From contig CP048486.1 in the NCBI GenBank assembly GCA_025560025.1, positions 1,616,001 through 1,680,000 of the forward strand: DNA of 64,000 nucleotides, given 5' to 3'. Made by a program: the position numbers and the translations under genes. The notes below the pieces were generated by a model. The model saw nothing but the letters and a program-made list of their open reading frames with translations, ran no database searches and had not been told where the DNA came from. Source of the stretch: Agrobacterium tumefaciens. Its GTDB lineage: Bacteria > Pseudomonadota > Alphaproteobacteria > Rhizobiales > Rhizobiaceae. This document shows positions 25,897 through 35,059 of this stretch, piece by piece; within the stretch, counting starts at the first letter, position 1, and every line of letters starts with the position of its first letter.

Positions 25897-26820
25897 CTAT
25901 CCTGCCCTGTAGACCTTGGCCAGCAGCTCCCGGGCGATCATTTCGGCAGTTCGCAATCCGCGGAACCGGGCGAACTGGTTGCGATCGACTTCGAAGACCA
26001 TGTTGCTTCGGATCGCCGCGATGTTGGCCCAGGCGGCATTGCCCTTCCATTGGTCAAGCGCGGTGCCGCCCGGGTCGGTAGCGACAAGCAGGATGTCGGG
26101 ATTGACCGCGATCAGCCGCTCAAGGCTGGCCCCGCTCTCCACCGGATCGGAGGAGCGGAGGGCGGGCACGAGGCCGAGAGCCTCAAAAACCGAGCCGGTG
26201 AAGGATGACGAAGTATGAAGGCTCATCGAATCCGGTGTCGCCACCGCAAGCAGAATGCGACGCTGTTCACCGGACGGGATGCGTGCGACCAGTGCGGCGA
26301 TGGTCTCATCGTGCGCTGCAAGCACCTGCTGGCCCCTGTCGTGTTCGCCGAGGGCGTCGGCAATGGTGGCCACGCTCTCCTTGATGGTCCTGTAGTCACC
26401 TTCCCAGCTATTCAGAACGATGGTTGGCGCAATGGCACTCAGCTGGCCATATATGGCGGCGTGCCGCACCTCATCCGCGATGATCAGGTCCGGCGCAAGG
26501 GTGCTGACGAGTTCGAGATTGGGTTCAAGCCTTGTGCCGACCGAGGCGTAATCGATGCTCTTGCCCAGCAGCAGCTCGATGCGCTGGCGCTGGTTGTCGT
26601 CGGCTATGCCTGCGGGAACGACGCCAAGAGCATCGAGAGCCTGCACGAAGGAGAATTCCAGTGCCACGATGCGGCGTGGTCTGCCGACGATTTCCGTCGA
26701 GCCAAGCTGGTGGGCGATGCTTCTTGGCGCGTCCTCGGCGATGCCGGTTCGGGAAAACATGGCCGACGTGATCGTCGAAAGAAGCAGGATGCCTGTTGTT
26801 CTGCGAGTAAAGGTAATCAT
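25897..26820 (-). CDS. fecB: Periplasmic ferric citrate-binding protein
   Basis: 307 residues from ATG 26820, with an N-terminal export signal containing TRRTTGILLLSTITSAMFS. Type III siderophore-binding fold. RRIVALEFSFVQALDALGV, AGIADDN, SVGTRLEPNLE, APDLIIADEVRHAAIY and LHTSSSFTGSVFEALGL match E. coli FecB motif by motif, which distinguishes it from general siderophore-binding proteins. 58 bases after fecA, 5 before fecC. A longer reading to 26904 adds nothing family-like. Confidence 0.88.
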   Translation of the reverse strand: MITFTRRTTGILLLSTITSAMFSRTGIAEDAPRSIAHQLGSTEIVGRPRRIVALEFSFVQALDALGVVPAGIADDNQRQRIELLLGKSIDYASVGTRLEPNLELVSTLAPDLIIADEVRHAAIYGQLSAIAPTIVLNSWEGDYRTIKESVATIADALGEHDRGQQVLAAHDETIAALVARIPSGEQRRILLAVATPDSMSLHTSSSFTGSVFEALGLVPALRSSDPVESGASLERLIAVNPDILLVATDPGGTALDQWKGNAAWANIAAIRSNMVFEVDRNQFARFRGLRTAEMIARELLAKVYRAG

Positions 26821-26878
26821 CGATGGTTCCGGAGAGTGCGGCAGGCCGGTACTATACCCGCCCGCAAATTTTACGCGA

Positions 26879-29023
26879 TCAGAAAGCAACCGAGGCACTG
26901 ACAAAGAAAGTGCGTGGCTGGCCGACGAACTTGCCGCCGTTGTTGTCAGTTGAGCGTGTGAAATATTCGTTGTCGAAGAGGTTTTTCACGCCGAGTGCGA
27001 ATTTGGGTGCGTTCTTGTTGTTTTCCGGCTGATACGCCAAGCGCAGGTTGACGGTGCCATAGCCCGGTATGTCGCCAAGGCGTCCGGTAGAGTCTTCTTC
27101 CGTGACATAGGTCGTGCCGCTTCCGGGGGAGCGCTGCTTCGACTGCGCCGTGACATCCGCATTGATGACCCAGTCTTCATATCGGTAGCTTGCACCGACG
27201 GTGCCGAAGTGGCGAGAATAAAAGGGAAGATCTTTCCCCCTGAAATCTCCTGCCTCGTAAACGGCTTCCGTATAGGTGTAGTTCGCATAGACAGAGAGCC
27301 CGTCCAGCGATGGGGTGAGGCTGCCGAGATCGTAACGCCCTGCCGCCTCTATACCCTGGTGGGTGGTTGCGCCGAGATTTGTCCACACGCCTTCACCGAC
27401 GATGTTGCGGCTGAGCAGCAGTTCCTTGTCGAAATCGATGTAGAAGGCCGTCAATTCCCCGCTCAAGGCATCGCCCTGATAATGCGTGCCGATTTCATAT
27501 GTCTTTGCTTTTTCAGGATTAAGGCCATCCGTGGTCGAGGCAAGATGGCTATATTGCTGAGGCCCGAAGGAAACGCCGGCATTTCCAAAGACGCTCCAGG
27601 CATCGTTGATCTGGTAGGCGACAGAGAGCGTGGGCAGCAGTTCGTTCGCGTCGAATTGCGGCGAGCGCGATGCGGTCACGACACCACCGGTGACGTCATT
27701 GACGGTGTTATTGGTGCTGATCATCTCGTAGCGGACGCCCGGCGTGACGGTCCAGTTGCCGAACTGGATCTTGTCGTCGATATAGATGGCGTGTGCCTTG
27801 GTGCCGCCCTCGCTGGTCTGGTAGGTGACCATCGGACGCGTATGGGGATTATAGCCGGGAACGCGGTCGTAATATGCGGTGCGCGCTGCCACCTCGGAGC
27901 TTTCCTCCCAGAGATAACGATAGCCGACAGTCACCTCATGCGTGGTGTCGCCGATGTCGAATAGGCGCGAGTAGCGTGGTTCGATGCCGAAATATTCATA
28001 GTCGCGCGGTGCCGAAGTCAGGCGATAGCGGTTTGCGCTTGCCCCTGTTCCCTGCTGTTCGACGAAGCTGCCGCGGAACGAATTCACATAATAGCCGAGG
28101 ATCTCGAAGTTGTTTTCGCCGTCATTGTGCTGATAGCGCAGCGAGATATCATTACGTCGTCCATTGAACTCATCGTATTGCCGTGTCGACTGGAATGGGT
28201 CTGCCGCATATTCACCCGTTGTCAGGCCCCCTGGCATTTGCCCTTCGCCGCTGTAGTGGTGATATTGCAGGCTCAGCGTATCCGTATCCGAAAATTCATA
28301 TTTGCCCTTGAAGATCAGGTCGTCGATATCCGTGCGGTCGTTGCTGTCACGATAGCCGGTGCCATGAATGCCCGAATAGAGAAGTGCGGCCCCAAGCCCG
28401 TCATCATTGGTCCCGCCGATCAGGAAACTTGGTGTTGCCTTGGTGCCGCCGCCGAATTCAGCGGAGGAAGACATGCGAACGGTGACGTCATCCGGGATCG
28501 GGTGTGTCACGAAATTTATGATTCCGCCGACATTCTGCGGTCCATAGCGTACGGAGCCTGCCCCGCGCACCACATCCACGGTATCGACATTGCCCAGCAC
28601 GAGAGGGAATAGCGACAATTGCGGCTGGCCATAGGGAGCGTAGGACAGCGGTATGCCGTCCATCAACACGGTGGAGCGTGGTGACAGGCGCGAGGTGAGG
28701 CCTCGAACACCGAGGTTTAGAGAGACATCGCTGCCGCCGGTGCCGGCACTTTCCTGCACCTGGACGCCGGGAATCTGGTTGAGGGCGTCACGAATGTCGA
28801 CAGCGCCGCGCTCTTCCAGCTCCGTTTTGTCCATGATGGTGCGAGCGCCGGGGTGCTTCAGCACCTTTTCCTTGTTGGGCTGCTCCAGCCAGTTGCCGGT
28901 AATGGTGATGGCTTCAAGGACGGTTTCGCCGCCATTGGCGCTATCCTGCGCGAAAACGCTGGCGGGTGCGAAGGCGACCGAAGCGAGGAGAACGGAATTT
29001 GCTAATCTACGGTAGGAAATCAT
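26879..29023 (-). CDS. fecA: TonB-dependent outer-membrane ferric citrate receptor, FecA-like
   Basis: 714 residues. Signal peptide 1-25 ending VFAQ; a TonB-box-like ETVLEAITITG follows; plug domain (about 50-165) with NLGVRGLTSRLSPRSTVLMD and RYGPQNVGGIINFVTHP as in FecA; then a 22-strand barrel ending in the aromatic C-terminal Phe (FVSASVAF). It lacks the roughly 80-residue N-terminal signalling domain of E. coli FecA, and no fecI or fecR is nearby, so it is not a surface-signalling receptor. Start ATG 29023 chosen for its signal peptide; the longer in-frame reading to 29092 is not. Confidence 0.88.
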   Translation of the reverse strand: MISYRRLANSVLLASVAFAPASVFAQDSANGGETVLEAITITGNWLEQPNKEKVLKHPGARTIMDKTELEERGAVDIRDALNQIPGVQVQESAGTGGSDVSLNLGVRGLTSRLSPRSTVLMDGIPLSYAPYGQPQLSLFPLVLGNVDTVDVVRGAGSVRYGPQNVGGIINFVTHPIPDDVTVRMSSSAEFGGGTKATPSFLIGGTNDDGLGAALLYSGIHGTGYRDSNDRTDIDDLIFKGKYEFSDTDTLSLQYHHYSGEGQMPGGLTTGEYAADPFQSTRQYDEFNGRRNDISLRYQHNDGENNFEILGYYVNSFRGSFVEQQGTGASANRYRLTSAPRDYEYFGIEPRYSRLFDIGDTTHEVTVGYRYLWEESSEVAARTAYYDRVPGYNPHTRPMVTYQTSEGGTKAHAIYIDDKIQFGNWTVTPGVRYEMISTNNTVNDVTGGVVTASRSPQFDANELLPTLSVAYQINDAWSVFGNAGVSFGPQQYSHLASTTDGLNPEKAKTYEIGTHYQGDALSGELTAFYIDFDKELLLSRNIVGEGVWTNLGATTHQGIEAAGRYDLGSLTPSLDGLSVYANYTYTEAVYEAGDFRGKDLPFYSRHFGTVGASYRYEDWVINADVTAQSKQRSPGSGTTYVTEEDSTGRLGDIPGYGTVNLRLAYQPENNKNAPKFALGVKNLFDNEYFTRSTDNNGGKFVGQPRTFFVSASVAF

Positions 29024-29243
29024 CAGGGCCCCAGACTGAAAACAGGACAATAAAATTCCTTCCGTGCCGGTACGGCGCGGTAAGGGGATCATCGGTTTGA
29101 AATGGCGTGTGGGAGCGGTTGCTTGCGCGCTTCCGCTAGAAAATGATTTTTCGACTATATTTCATGAGTGCCCCTCGACGGAAAATACGGGATCGGCCGC
29201 TGTCGCCCGCGGTTATGTCGTCGTCACTACATTATTGAAGTGC

Positions 29244-29271
29244 GGATATCAATAAAACATTACTGATATCC
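29244..29271. promoter_or_regulatory. Inverted repeat upstream of fecA
   Basis: GGATATCA (29244-29251) and TGATATCC (29264-29271) are exact inverted repeats with a 12-base spacer, in the 280-base gap 29024-29303 between the rpiR-type gene and fecA. It may be an operator for iron control of fecA or part of the rpiR terminator. It does not match the Fur, RirA or Irr boxes I know. The rest of the gap shows nothing clear. Confidence 0.3.
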
Positions 29272-29303
29272 TCATCTTTTTGAATGGCGCCTTTCGGGAT
29301 GCG

Positions 29304-30170
29304 CTATTGCGGTATCTGTTCGCGCAGCCGCGCGAGGCGCTTTCGGCTCTTGAGCGCTCGGTCCTGATTACGCGTGGCAATGCCGTAGGCAAGAATATCG
29401 GAGGTGACGACGGCGCCGAGCGTCCAGCTTGCAAGTCCCGCCGCGGATCCGACGCATGTCAGCACTGCGGAAACCCTGTCGCGATAAAGCTCCGTCAGCT
29501 GGACGCCGCATACCAGGATGACACGACAGCCGATGTCGCTGACCTGATTGACGATGAGCCGCAATTCGGCCGTGTCGCGGGCGACGTGGAACAGAATGAC
29601 GACGTCCTCCTGCCGCAGATCAACCAACTCGTTGGCGAGCGAAAAGCCGGACGATCCGGAATGACGGGTTCTCAGCCCGACGCGGCTGAGTGCTGTCGCG
29701 CAATGCCTTGCTTCCACCTCGGATCGTCCCATGCCCAGGCACCACACGGTATCGGCGGCATCGAGCAACTGGATCGCATTCGCAAGCGAATCGATCTCCA
29801 GTTTTTCTTCACATGAGGTCATGATCTCATGGGCTGTGGAGAAGATGCGTTTTTTGATCCTGCCAAGATCGTCGCCGGTGGCGCGGAACCGCTGCGACAG
29901 CCGTTCCGTTGTTGGAACGCTTTTCGCCATGTTGCGGCTGGAGAGCCGCTTGAGTTCCGGCAGGCCGGTGAAGCCGAGCCGTCGCGCCGCACGAATGACC
30001 GTTGCGTCGCTCGTACCGCTCTTGGCGGCTATATCTTCCGCGCTTTCGAAGATCAGGATGTCGATCGGCGTTGCCAGTAAATATTCGGCAACAGCCAGTT
30101 CCGAACGGCTGAGTTTCGATTTGTGCTGCTGAAAGCGGTCCCGCAACAGCATATTATTGTCGTCGCTCAT
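29304..30170 (-). CDS. RpiR/MurR-family transcriptional regulator
   Basis: 288 residues. N-terminal HTH_6 domain (1-80; LSRSELAVAEYLLATP, SAEDIAAKSGTSDATVIRAARRLGF) and a C-terminal SIS sugar-phosphate sensor domain (about 120-260; DAADTVWCLGMGRSEVEARH, DVVILFHVARDTAELRLIVNQV). Such regulators answer to phosphosugars. It follows the GH38-like gene by 171 bases on the same strand, so it may sense a product of that locus. The gap 30171-30341 contains a GC-rich inverted repeat (GGGCGCC 30283-30289, GGCGCCC 30302-30308) and no gene. Confidence 0.85.
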   Translation of the reverse strand: MSDDNNMLLRDRFQQHKSKLSRSELAVAEYLLATPIDILIFESAEDIAAKSGTSDATVIRAARRLGFTGLPELKRLSSRNMAKSVPTTERLSQRFRATGDDLGRIKKRIFSTAHEIMTSCEEKLEIDSLANAIQLLDAADTVWCLGMGRSEVEARHCATALSRVGLRTRHSGSSGFSLANELVDLRQEDVVILFHVARDTAELRLIVNQVSDIGCRVILVCGVQLTELYRDRVSAVLTCVGSAAGLASWTLGAVVTSDILAYGIATRNQDRALKSRKRLARLREQIPQ

Positions 30171-30341
30171 GCCATTCCCGTTTTGAAAATGAAGTACTCA
30201 CGACAAACTAGATAGCTGACAAGCCTTTCCATCGAAACAGGAAATCCGCTCACCGATGAGAATGAGCAGCGAAGGGATGAGCGGGCGCCCGCTTCGATCG
30301 TGGCGCCCGGCGATTTTCACATCAGTAATCCGAGGCGAAGT

Positions 30342-32273
30342 TCAGGCGGAAACGCGCAGTCTGAACCGGGCGAGGATATTGCCTTCACACCACATCGGAA
30401 AATTGGTGCCCCACTTGTTATTGTGCAAATTGAAGCGGATGCCTTCGGCAAAGCTCGGTCGTTCCCGGCAGAATGTCATGAAATCCCAGCTTGCGGGCGC
30501 GACGAGTGGCGTGTCCAGGGGCTCGATCGTGTATTGCAGCCCGTCCGACAATGCTGCGCGAGCAGCGGTGACCGCCTGGAGCTGAGCGCCGCCACTCTCG
30601 GCGGTGTTCTCCGCCTTGTGCCAGAGGTCCATCTTCTTGAGATTCCAGGCGATATCACCCTTCGGGGTGAAGGACAGGAAACTTGCCTCGGGCATGCGGT
30701 TGGCAGGTTTTTCATGCAGGACGAATGTCAGCAGCAATGTATCCTGATCCTGTGCCAGCCGCAGCGAGACGGTCGGCGGCGCGCCATATTCGGCCGTTGC
30801 AAGCGTCGGCAGGGAAAGGAGCAGGCTGTCGCCTTCCGCGGCCAGCAGCTTTGGCAGGAAGGTCTTTGACAGGCCGGTGCCGGAGGCGGCAAGGCCGGGC
30901 TTGTCATGGTCGAGAACCGCCCATTCCTGCCGGTGCGTAAGATAGGTATCCATATGACGGGCCACGTCTTTGGCGTCGTAGCTTTCATAACGATAGCTGA
31001 TAAGCGACCCGTCGCCGCCTTCAATGCGATGGCCTGATGGTGCGATGATGGTGACGATATCCCCTGTCGCAGGATCGATCTCGGCCGACCACGCGCCGGC
31101 CTTCAGATTGCCTTCGACGGCTTGTGGCGAGGGCATTGCAGGCGGCGTCACGGCAGCAATGGCTGCCTTCGCCTCGGCATGGTCTTTTTCATCCAGCGCC
31201 GACATTGCCTGATCGAGATAGTTTCGCTGCTCCTGCCATGAGGCTTCGGAATAGGTAAAGCGGTGGTCGCTGAGGCGCGCAGCATCGAAATCCTTGCGCG
31301 ACCAGGCCTTGTCGTCACGCAGATAGGACTTGATGTCGACGCCGCAGGTATGCTCGGCCACCATGGCAAGACCGCGGCCGAAGGCGAGGCGCGAAGTGGT
31401 GAGGCCATCGGCGGCGAAACGATCATAGACGCCTTGCAGGGCGAGGAATCGGGATATTTTCTGCGGATCGGTGGCGCTGCCATGAATCCAGCTGTCCGCC
31501 AGTTCGAGATCGATGACAGGGAAGCGTTCGCGCTCCTGCCACATCAGCGCACCATAATCCTCAAGGGTGGCTGCCTGGATTGTCGCCTCGGGTTCGCGAT
31601 GGCGCATTTCACGATAGGTTTCCGCCGTCTGCGGCACGCTCTGCGGGCCGATATTATCGCTGGTATGGGCAAAGCCGAGACCATCCATCATGCCCTCGGG
31701 GAAACAGGTTTCGCCATAGGAGCGCTGGTACATGACGACGATTTCCTCGCCGCCCGGCGCGCGCCAGCGGAAAATGTCGGGAACTTCCGGCGGGGGTGAG
31801 GCTGTGTTGACGCCAAGATGCAGGAAACGAATGCCGGCTTCGGCAAGCAGCGGCACCATGCCGAGCGTGTGGCCGGGAACGTCGGTCATCTTTGCTGCGA
31901 TTGTTTTGGTTGCGAAGCGGCGGTCAAGTTCCTGCGAATAGGAGAGCCCGGCGCGGAAGAGATGGGGCGACATCAGTTCCGTATGGGTGGTGAAGGGCAG
32001 GCCGTGCCAGCGGATCAGGCCGCGCTCGATCGCTTCTTCAAGCTTTGCGACATCCGAGGCGGGGCGGGTATTGAGATAGTCCCAGATCAGCCACGCGCCA
32101 GTCGTCCAGATGAACTTTGGCGCCTCGGGATTTTCTGCATAAAAATGCGCCCCGGTCTCGATGGCCTGCGGGATGAAACGTTCGTGATATTGCTTGCGGA
32201 CCTTTTCCGCGTGGTCGGTGAAACCAATGTCGAGATGGGTCTTGAAGACCAGATGCACGCGCTTTTTTGTCAT
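30342..32273 (-). CDS. GH38-like (DUF5054-type) putative glycosidase
   Basis: 643 residues, no signal peptide, so cytoplasmic. The N-terminal half resembles the catalytic barrel of GH38 alpha-mannosidases: HLVFKTHLDIGFTD stands where the family has its His-Asp metal site, and MTDVPGHTLGMVPLLAEAGI where the Asp nucleophile lies. The C-terminal half (about 390-643) looks like a beta-sandwich. I place it in the group annotated as DUF5054. Substrate unknown; GH38 relatives cleave alpha-mannosides. It starts 11 bases after the lacI-type gene, on the same strand, and is divergent from a sugar ABC importer, so it probably processes the imported glycoside. Confidence 0.7.
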   Translation of the reverse strand: MTKKRVHLVFKTHLDIGFTDHAEKVRKQYHERFIPQAIETGAHFYAENPEAPKFIWTTGAWLIWDYLNTRPASDVAKLEEAIERGLIRWHGLPFTTHTELMSPHLFRAGLSYSQELDRRFATKTIAAKMTDVPGHTLGMVPLLAEAGIRFLHLGVNTASPPPEVPDIFRWRAPGGEEIVVMYQRSYGETCFPEGMMDGLGFAHTSDNIGPQSVPQTAETYREMRHREPEATIQAATLEDYGALMWQERERFPVIDLELADSWIHGSATDPQKISRFLALQGVYDRFAADGLTTSRLAFGRGLAMVAEHTCGVDIKSYLRDDKAWSRKDFDAARLSDHRFTYSEASWQEQRNYLDQAMSALDEKDHAEAKAAIAAVTPPAMPSPQAVEGNLKAGAWSAEIDPATGDIVTIIAPSGHRIEGGDGSLISYRYESYDAKDVARHMDTYLTHRQEWAVLDHDKPGLAASGTGLSKTFLPKLLAAEGDSLLLSLPTLATAEYGAPPTVSLRLAQDQDTLLLTFVLHEKPANRMPEASFLSFTPKGDIAWNLKKMDLWHKAENTAESGGAQLQAVTAARAALSDGLQYTIEPLDTPLVAPASWDFMTFCRERPSFAEGIRFNLHNNKWGTNFPMWCEGNILARFRLRVSA

Positions 32274-32284
32274 ATCTTTTCCGT

Positions 32285-33325
32285 TTAGCCCACGGTACCG
32301 CGCACGACGAGACGCGTGCCGAGCGTTTCGACCATGGGGTCTGCGTCGGGGGTTTTGAGCCGCCTCAGGATAAGGCGGACGAGGGCCCGGACGCGATCTT
32401 CGAGATCGATCCGGACTGTGGTGAGGTTGTAGCTCTTCCAGTGGGCTTGCGGGATGTCGTCGAAGCCGACCACCTTCACGTCGCCCGGAACGGAAAGGCC
32501 GAGATCATGGCGCAGCGCATCGATCGCGCCGAAGGCGCCAACGTCATTGGCAGCAAAGATGGCATCTGCGCCGTCACCGACGCGGAAGAGGTCAAGTGTC
32601 GCGCGGTAGGCGGTATCATAGGTATAGTCACCGGCAACGACGATCGGTGGCTCCATGCCCCGTTCGGCGAGAATTTCGGTGATCATGCGCTCGCGCTCGT
32701 TGTTTGCGAGCGATTGTTGCTTGCCACCCAGATAGGCAACACGGCGTGCGCCATAACCCTGCAACAATGCAACCGCCTGCTCGATGCCTTCTCTCTGGCG
32801 CACCAGAAGACGGTCGTAGATGCTGGAGGTAGGCTTGCCGGAAAACTCCGTGGCATCGTCATAGATAACGTAGATCGGCACCGCGCGGTCGAGAAAGCCG
32901 GTCAGCACGTCAGGCGCGATATTTTCCGTGAACGCGATTACCGAATCCGGGTTGAAACCGCGCATATAGGTCAGCAGGGTCTGATCCATGCTGAAATCGG
33001 CCTTGGCCTTGAAAAGCAATGTGGCAAAGCCCTCTGCCTGCAATGCCGTCGTCAGTGCGTCAATTTCCTGGCTTTCCCATGGGCTGCACACATCAGGCAC
33101 AATCATGCCGACAAGGTGCGAGCGGCGCGTGACCAGCGACCGCGCGGCCATGTCGGGCGTGTAATTCAATTCGCGCGCCACCTGCAGGATGCGGTCGCGC
33201 TTCTCCGGCTTCAGCGAGGCATTCGGGTTGAATGCACGCGATACAGCGACCCGGGAAACATTGGCTTCGCGCGCCACGAGGTCGGCGGTCGCACGGGCTG
33301 CTTTTTTGCTGTTCAGTTCATCCAT
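32285..33325 (-). CDS. LacI-family regulator of the GH38/ABC/PHP locus
   Basis: 346 residues from ATG 33325. Helix-turn-helix with VAREANVSRVAVSRAFNPNASL, hinge helix DMAARSLVTRR, then the two-lobed sugar-binding domain ending in ...GTRLVVRGTVG. The in-frame ATG at 33361 lies inside an operator and gives an atypical leader, so 33325 is preferred. Divergent from the importer at 33612; two LacI-type operators (33345-33362, 33494-33511) lie between, fitting autoregulation and control of the importer. Confidence 0.87.
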   Translation of the reverse strand: MDELNSKKAARATADLVAREANVSRVAVSRAFNPNASLKPEKRDRILQVARELNYTPDMAARSLVTRRSHLVGMIVPDVCSPWESQEIDALTTALQAEGFATLLFKAKADFSMDQTLLTYMRGFNPDSVIAFTENIAPDVLTGFLDRAVPIYVIYDDATEFSGKPTSSIYDRLLVRQREGIEQAVALLQGYGARRVAYLGGKQQSLANNERERMITEILAERGMEPPIVVAGDYTYDTAYRATLDLFRVGDGADAIFAANDVGAFGAIDALRHDLGLSVPGDVKVVGFDDIPQAHWKSYNLTTVRIDLEDRVRALVRLILRRLKTPDADPMVETLGTRLVVRGTVG

Positions 33326-33344
33326 AGATCGCACTCGGCGCCAA

Positions 33345-33362
33345 AATGAAAACGTGTTCATT
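33345..33362. promoter_or_regulatory. LacI-type operator, proximal to the regulator gene
   Basis: AATGAAAACGTGTTCATT: the outer arms AATGAA/TTCATT are exact inverted repeats around a CG centre, the usual LacI-family design. It lies 20 bases upstream of the regulator start. Matches the second copy at 33494-33511 at 17 of 18 positions; the two centres are 149 bases apart, so DNA looping is possible. Confidence 0.65.
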
Positions 33363-33485
33363 GATGAATTGCCTTTTTGGAGATGTCCGTCAAGCTTGAT
33401 GTGGTGAAATTACGATAAATCTGGTCAAATTCTTCGTTTTTATGGTTCGTATTCAGGTTTGTAATTTTTTCTGATGAACGCCCTG

Positions 33486-33511
33486 TTGACAAAAATGAAA
33501 GCGTGTTCATT
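33486..33511 (+). promoter_or_regulatory. Promoter of the ABC importer with overlapping LacI-type operator
   Basis: TTGACA (33486-33491) is a perfect -35 box; the -10 box (near 33508-33514) is weak. The operator AATGAAAGCGTGTTCATT (33494-33511) fills the spacer, a position at which a repressor blocks polymerase directly. The rest of 33326-33611 is AT-rich with no gene. Confidence 0.6.
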
Positions 33512-33611
33512 CTTGGTGGCGGGATGAGGCGGGGACCGGAGGAGTTCTAGTTTGCCGGATCCTCGAAAAGCGCGCGCCGTCGCGCCGAACTATTTTTTGG
33601 GAGGACTTTCA

Positions 33612-34976
33612 ATGCGCAGGAGCATCAAAACTCTGTTGTTGGGTGCCACAGCAGCAATCGCGCTGTCGGGCCCGGTCTTGGCCGCGACGGAGCTCAACAT
33701 TACCTGCCGCTGCGTGATCGGCGGTGTTAATTCCGGCATGGCGGAATGGATTCAGAAGGCCGTTATTCCCGCCTTCACGGAAAAAATGAAGGCCGATGGC
33801 AAGGATGTCACGGTCAAGCTGACCCAGTTTGGCGGCGAGGACGAGCAGCTGACGCAGCAGCTCGCGCTTGATTTCTCCACTGGTGCAGGCCCGGATATTT
33901 CCAATTTCGACGGCTTCATGATCCCGAGCTTTGTGCAGGGCGGCCTATTGAAGTCGCTCGAAGAGATTGCCGGCCCCGCGGCGGCATCCTGGGAGGGCTG
34001 GAAGCATATCTCGGAAGGTTCTCAGGCCCTGATGAGCTACCAGGGCAAGCCCTATGGCATCGCGCTTGGCACCGATGCGCGCATGATTTTCGTGCGCAAG
34101 GACGTATTCAAGAAGGCTGGCATCGATGCCGACGGCTGGCAGCCGAAGTCCTGGGACGAACTCCTCGAAGCCGCCCGCAAGATCAAGGCTGCCGATCCTG
34201 AAAGCTTCCCGCTGCAGCTGAATGCCGGCGTCTCAATGGGCGAAGCCACGACGATGCAGGGCTACTGGATGGCGCTGCTCGGCACCGGTGAGCAAGTTAC
34301 CGATGAAAACGGCAAATACATCGTTTCCAGCCAGGGCATCCTCGATACGCTGAAGCTCTATAAGACAATCTATCTGGACGAGAAGCTTGGAGACCAGCGG
34401 GCTCAGCTGCTGGCCGATGGCCGTAACCGCAGCTTTGCCAATTTCCGCAATGGCAAAACCGCCATGCTGGTCGAAGGCGACTGGTTCTATCGCTCCGTCA
34501 CCAAGCCGGGCGCCGAATTCGAAGTCGCTGACCGTGACAATGTCATGACCTGGAAAAAGATGCCTTCCGAAAAGCCCGGCCGTGGCCTGCGTGGTCAGGA
34601 TTTTGTCACCATGTCTGGCGGCACCGGTTTTGTCATCAATCCCAATACGGATACGCCGCAGGAAGCCTGGGAACTGCTCTCTTTCATGAACAGCAAGGAA
34701 CAGCTTGATGCCTTTCAGGCGATCCAGCCTGCGATCCGCATCCGAAATGACGTACCGATCCCGAATTCACCCTTCCTGACGGAAACCGCCAAGACATTGC
34801 TGCCGATCACCACCGCGCGCCCAAATGACGCGAACTACAACAAGGTTTCCGCTGAAATTCAGCGCATGACCGAACGCGTGGTTTCCGGCGAGCTCTCGCC
34901 GGAGGATGCAATGGCTCAGTTCAAGACCGCCGTGATCGGTATCGTCGGTGCAGAAAATACGGTTAGCCGCCTCTGA
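33612..34976 (+). CDS. Sugar ABC importer, extracellular binding protein
   Basis: 454 residues, family 1 extracellular solute-binding protein (MalE/UgpB-like). Signal peptide 1-24 (SIKTLLLGATAAIALSGPVLA). Mature part: LTQFGGEDEQLTQQLALDFSTGAGPDI and the GKTAMLVEGDWFYR motif common in this family. RBS GGGAGGA 6 bases before ATG 33612. First gene of a five-gene operon to 39328. Imports a sugar or oligosaccharide of unknown nature; followed by a strong intercistronic hairpin. Confidence 0.88.
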   Translation: MRRSIKTLLLGATAAIALSGPVLAATELNITCRCVIGGVNSGMAEWIQKAVIPAFTEKMKADGKDVTVKLTQFGGEDEQLTQQLALDFSTGAGPDISNFDGFMIPSFVQGGLLKSLEEIAGPAAASWEGWKHISEGSQALMSYQGKPYGIALGTDARMIFVRKDVFKKAGIDADGWQPKSWDELLEAARKIKAADPESFPLQLNAGVSMGEATTMQGYWMALLGTGEQVTDENGKYIVSSQGILDTLKLYKTIYLDEKLGDQRAQLLADGRNRSFANFRNGKTAMLVEGDWFYRSVTKPGAEFEVADRDNVMTWKKMPSEKPGRGLRGQDFVTMSGGTGFVINPNTDTPQEAWELLSFMNSKEQLDAFQAIQPAIRIRNDVPIPNSPFLTETAKTLLPITTARPNDANYNKVSAEIQRMTERVVSGELSPEDAMAQFKTAVIGIVGAENTVSRL

Positions 34977-34988
34977 GGCATAACGGAC

Positions 34989-35017
34989 TGCGTCTGACCG
35001 ATTACCGGTCAGACGCA
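34989..35017 (+). terminator. Intercistronic hairpin after the binding-protein gene
   Basis: TGCGTCTGACCG (34989-35000) and CGGTCAGACGCA (35006-35017) form a perfect 12-bp stem with a 5-base loop, followed by AATTT. In ABC operons such hairpins protect the 5' mRNA and/or partly terminate, so that the binding protein is made in excess over the permeases. Confidence 0.65.
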
Positions 35018-35059
35018 ATTTGCGACGGATCGATGCGATCCGCCATGAGGTAAAAAAGC

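Noticed and set aside
29231..29260. Leftward promoter for fecA starting at TTGATA
   Set aside because: The only matching -10 (TAGTGA) is poor and would leave a leader of about 200 bases.
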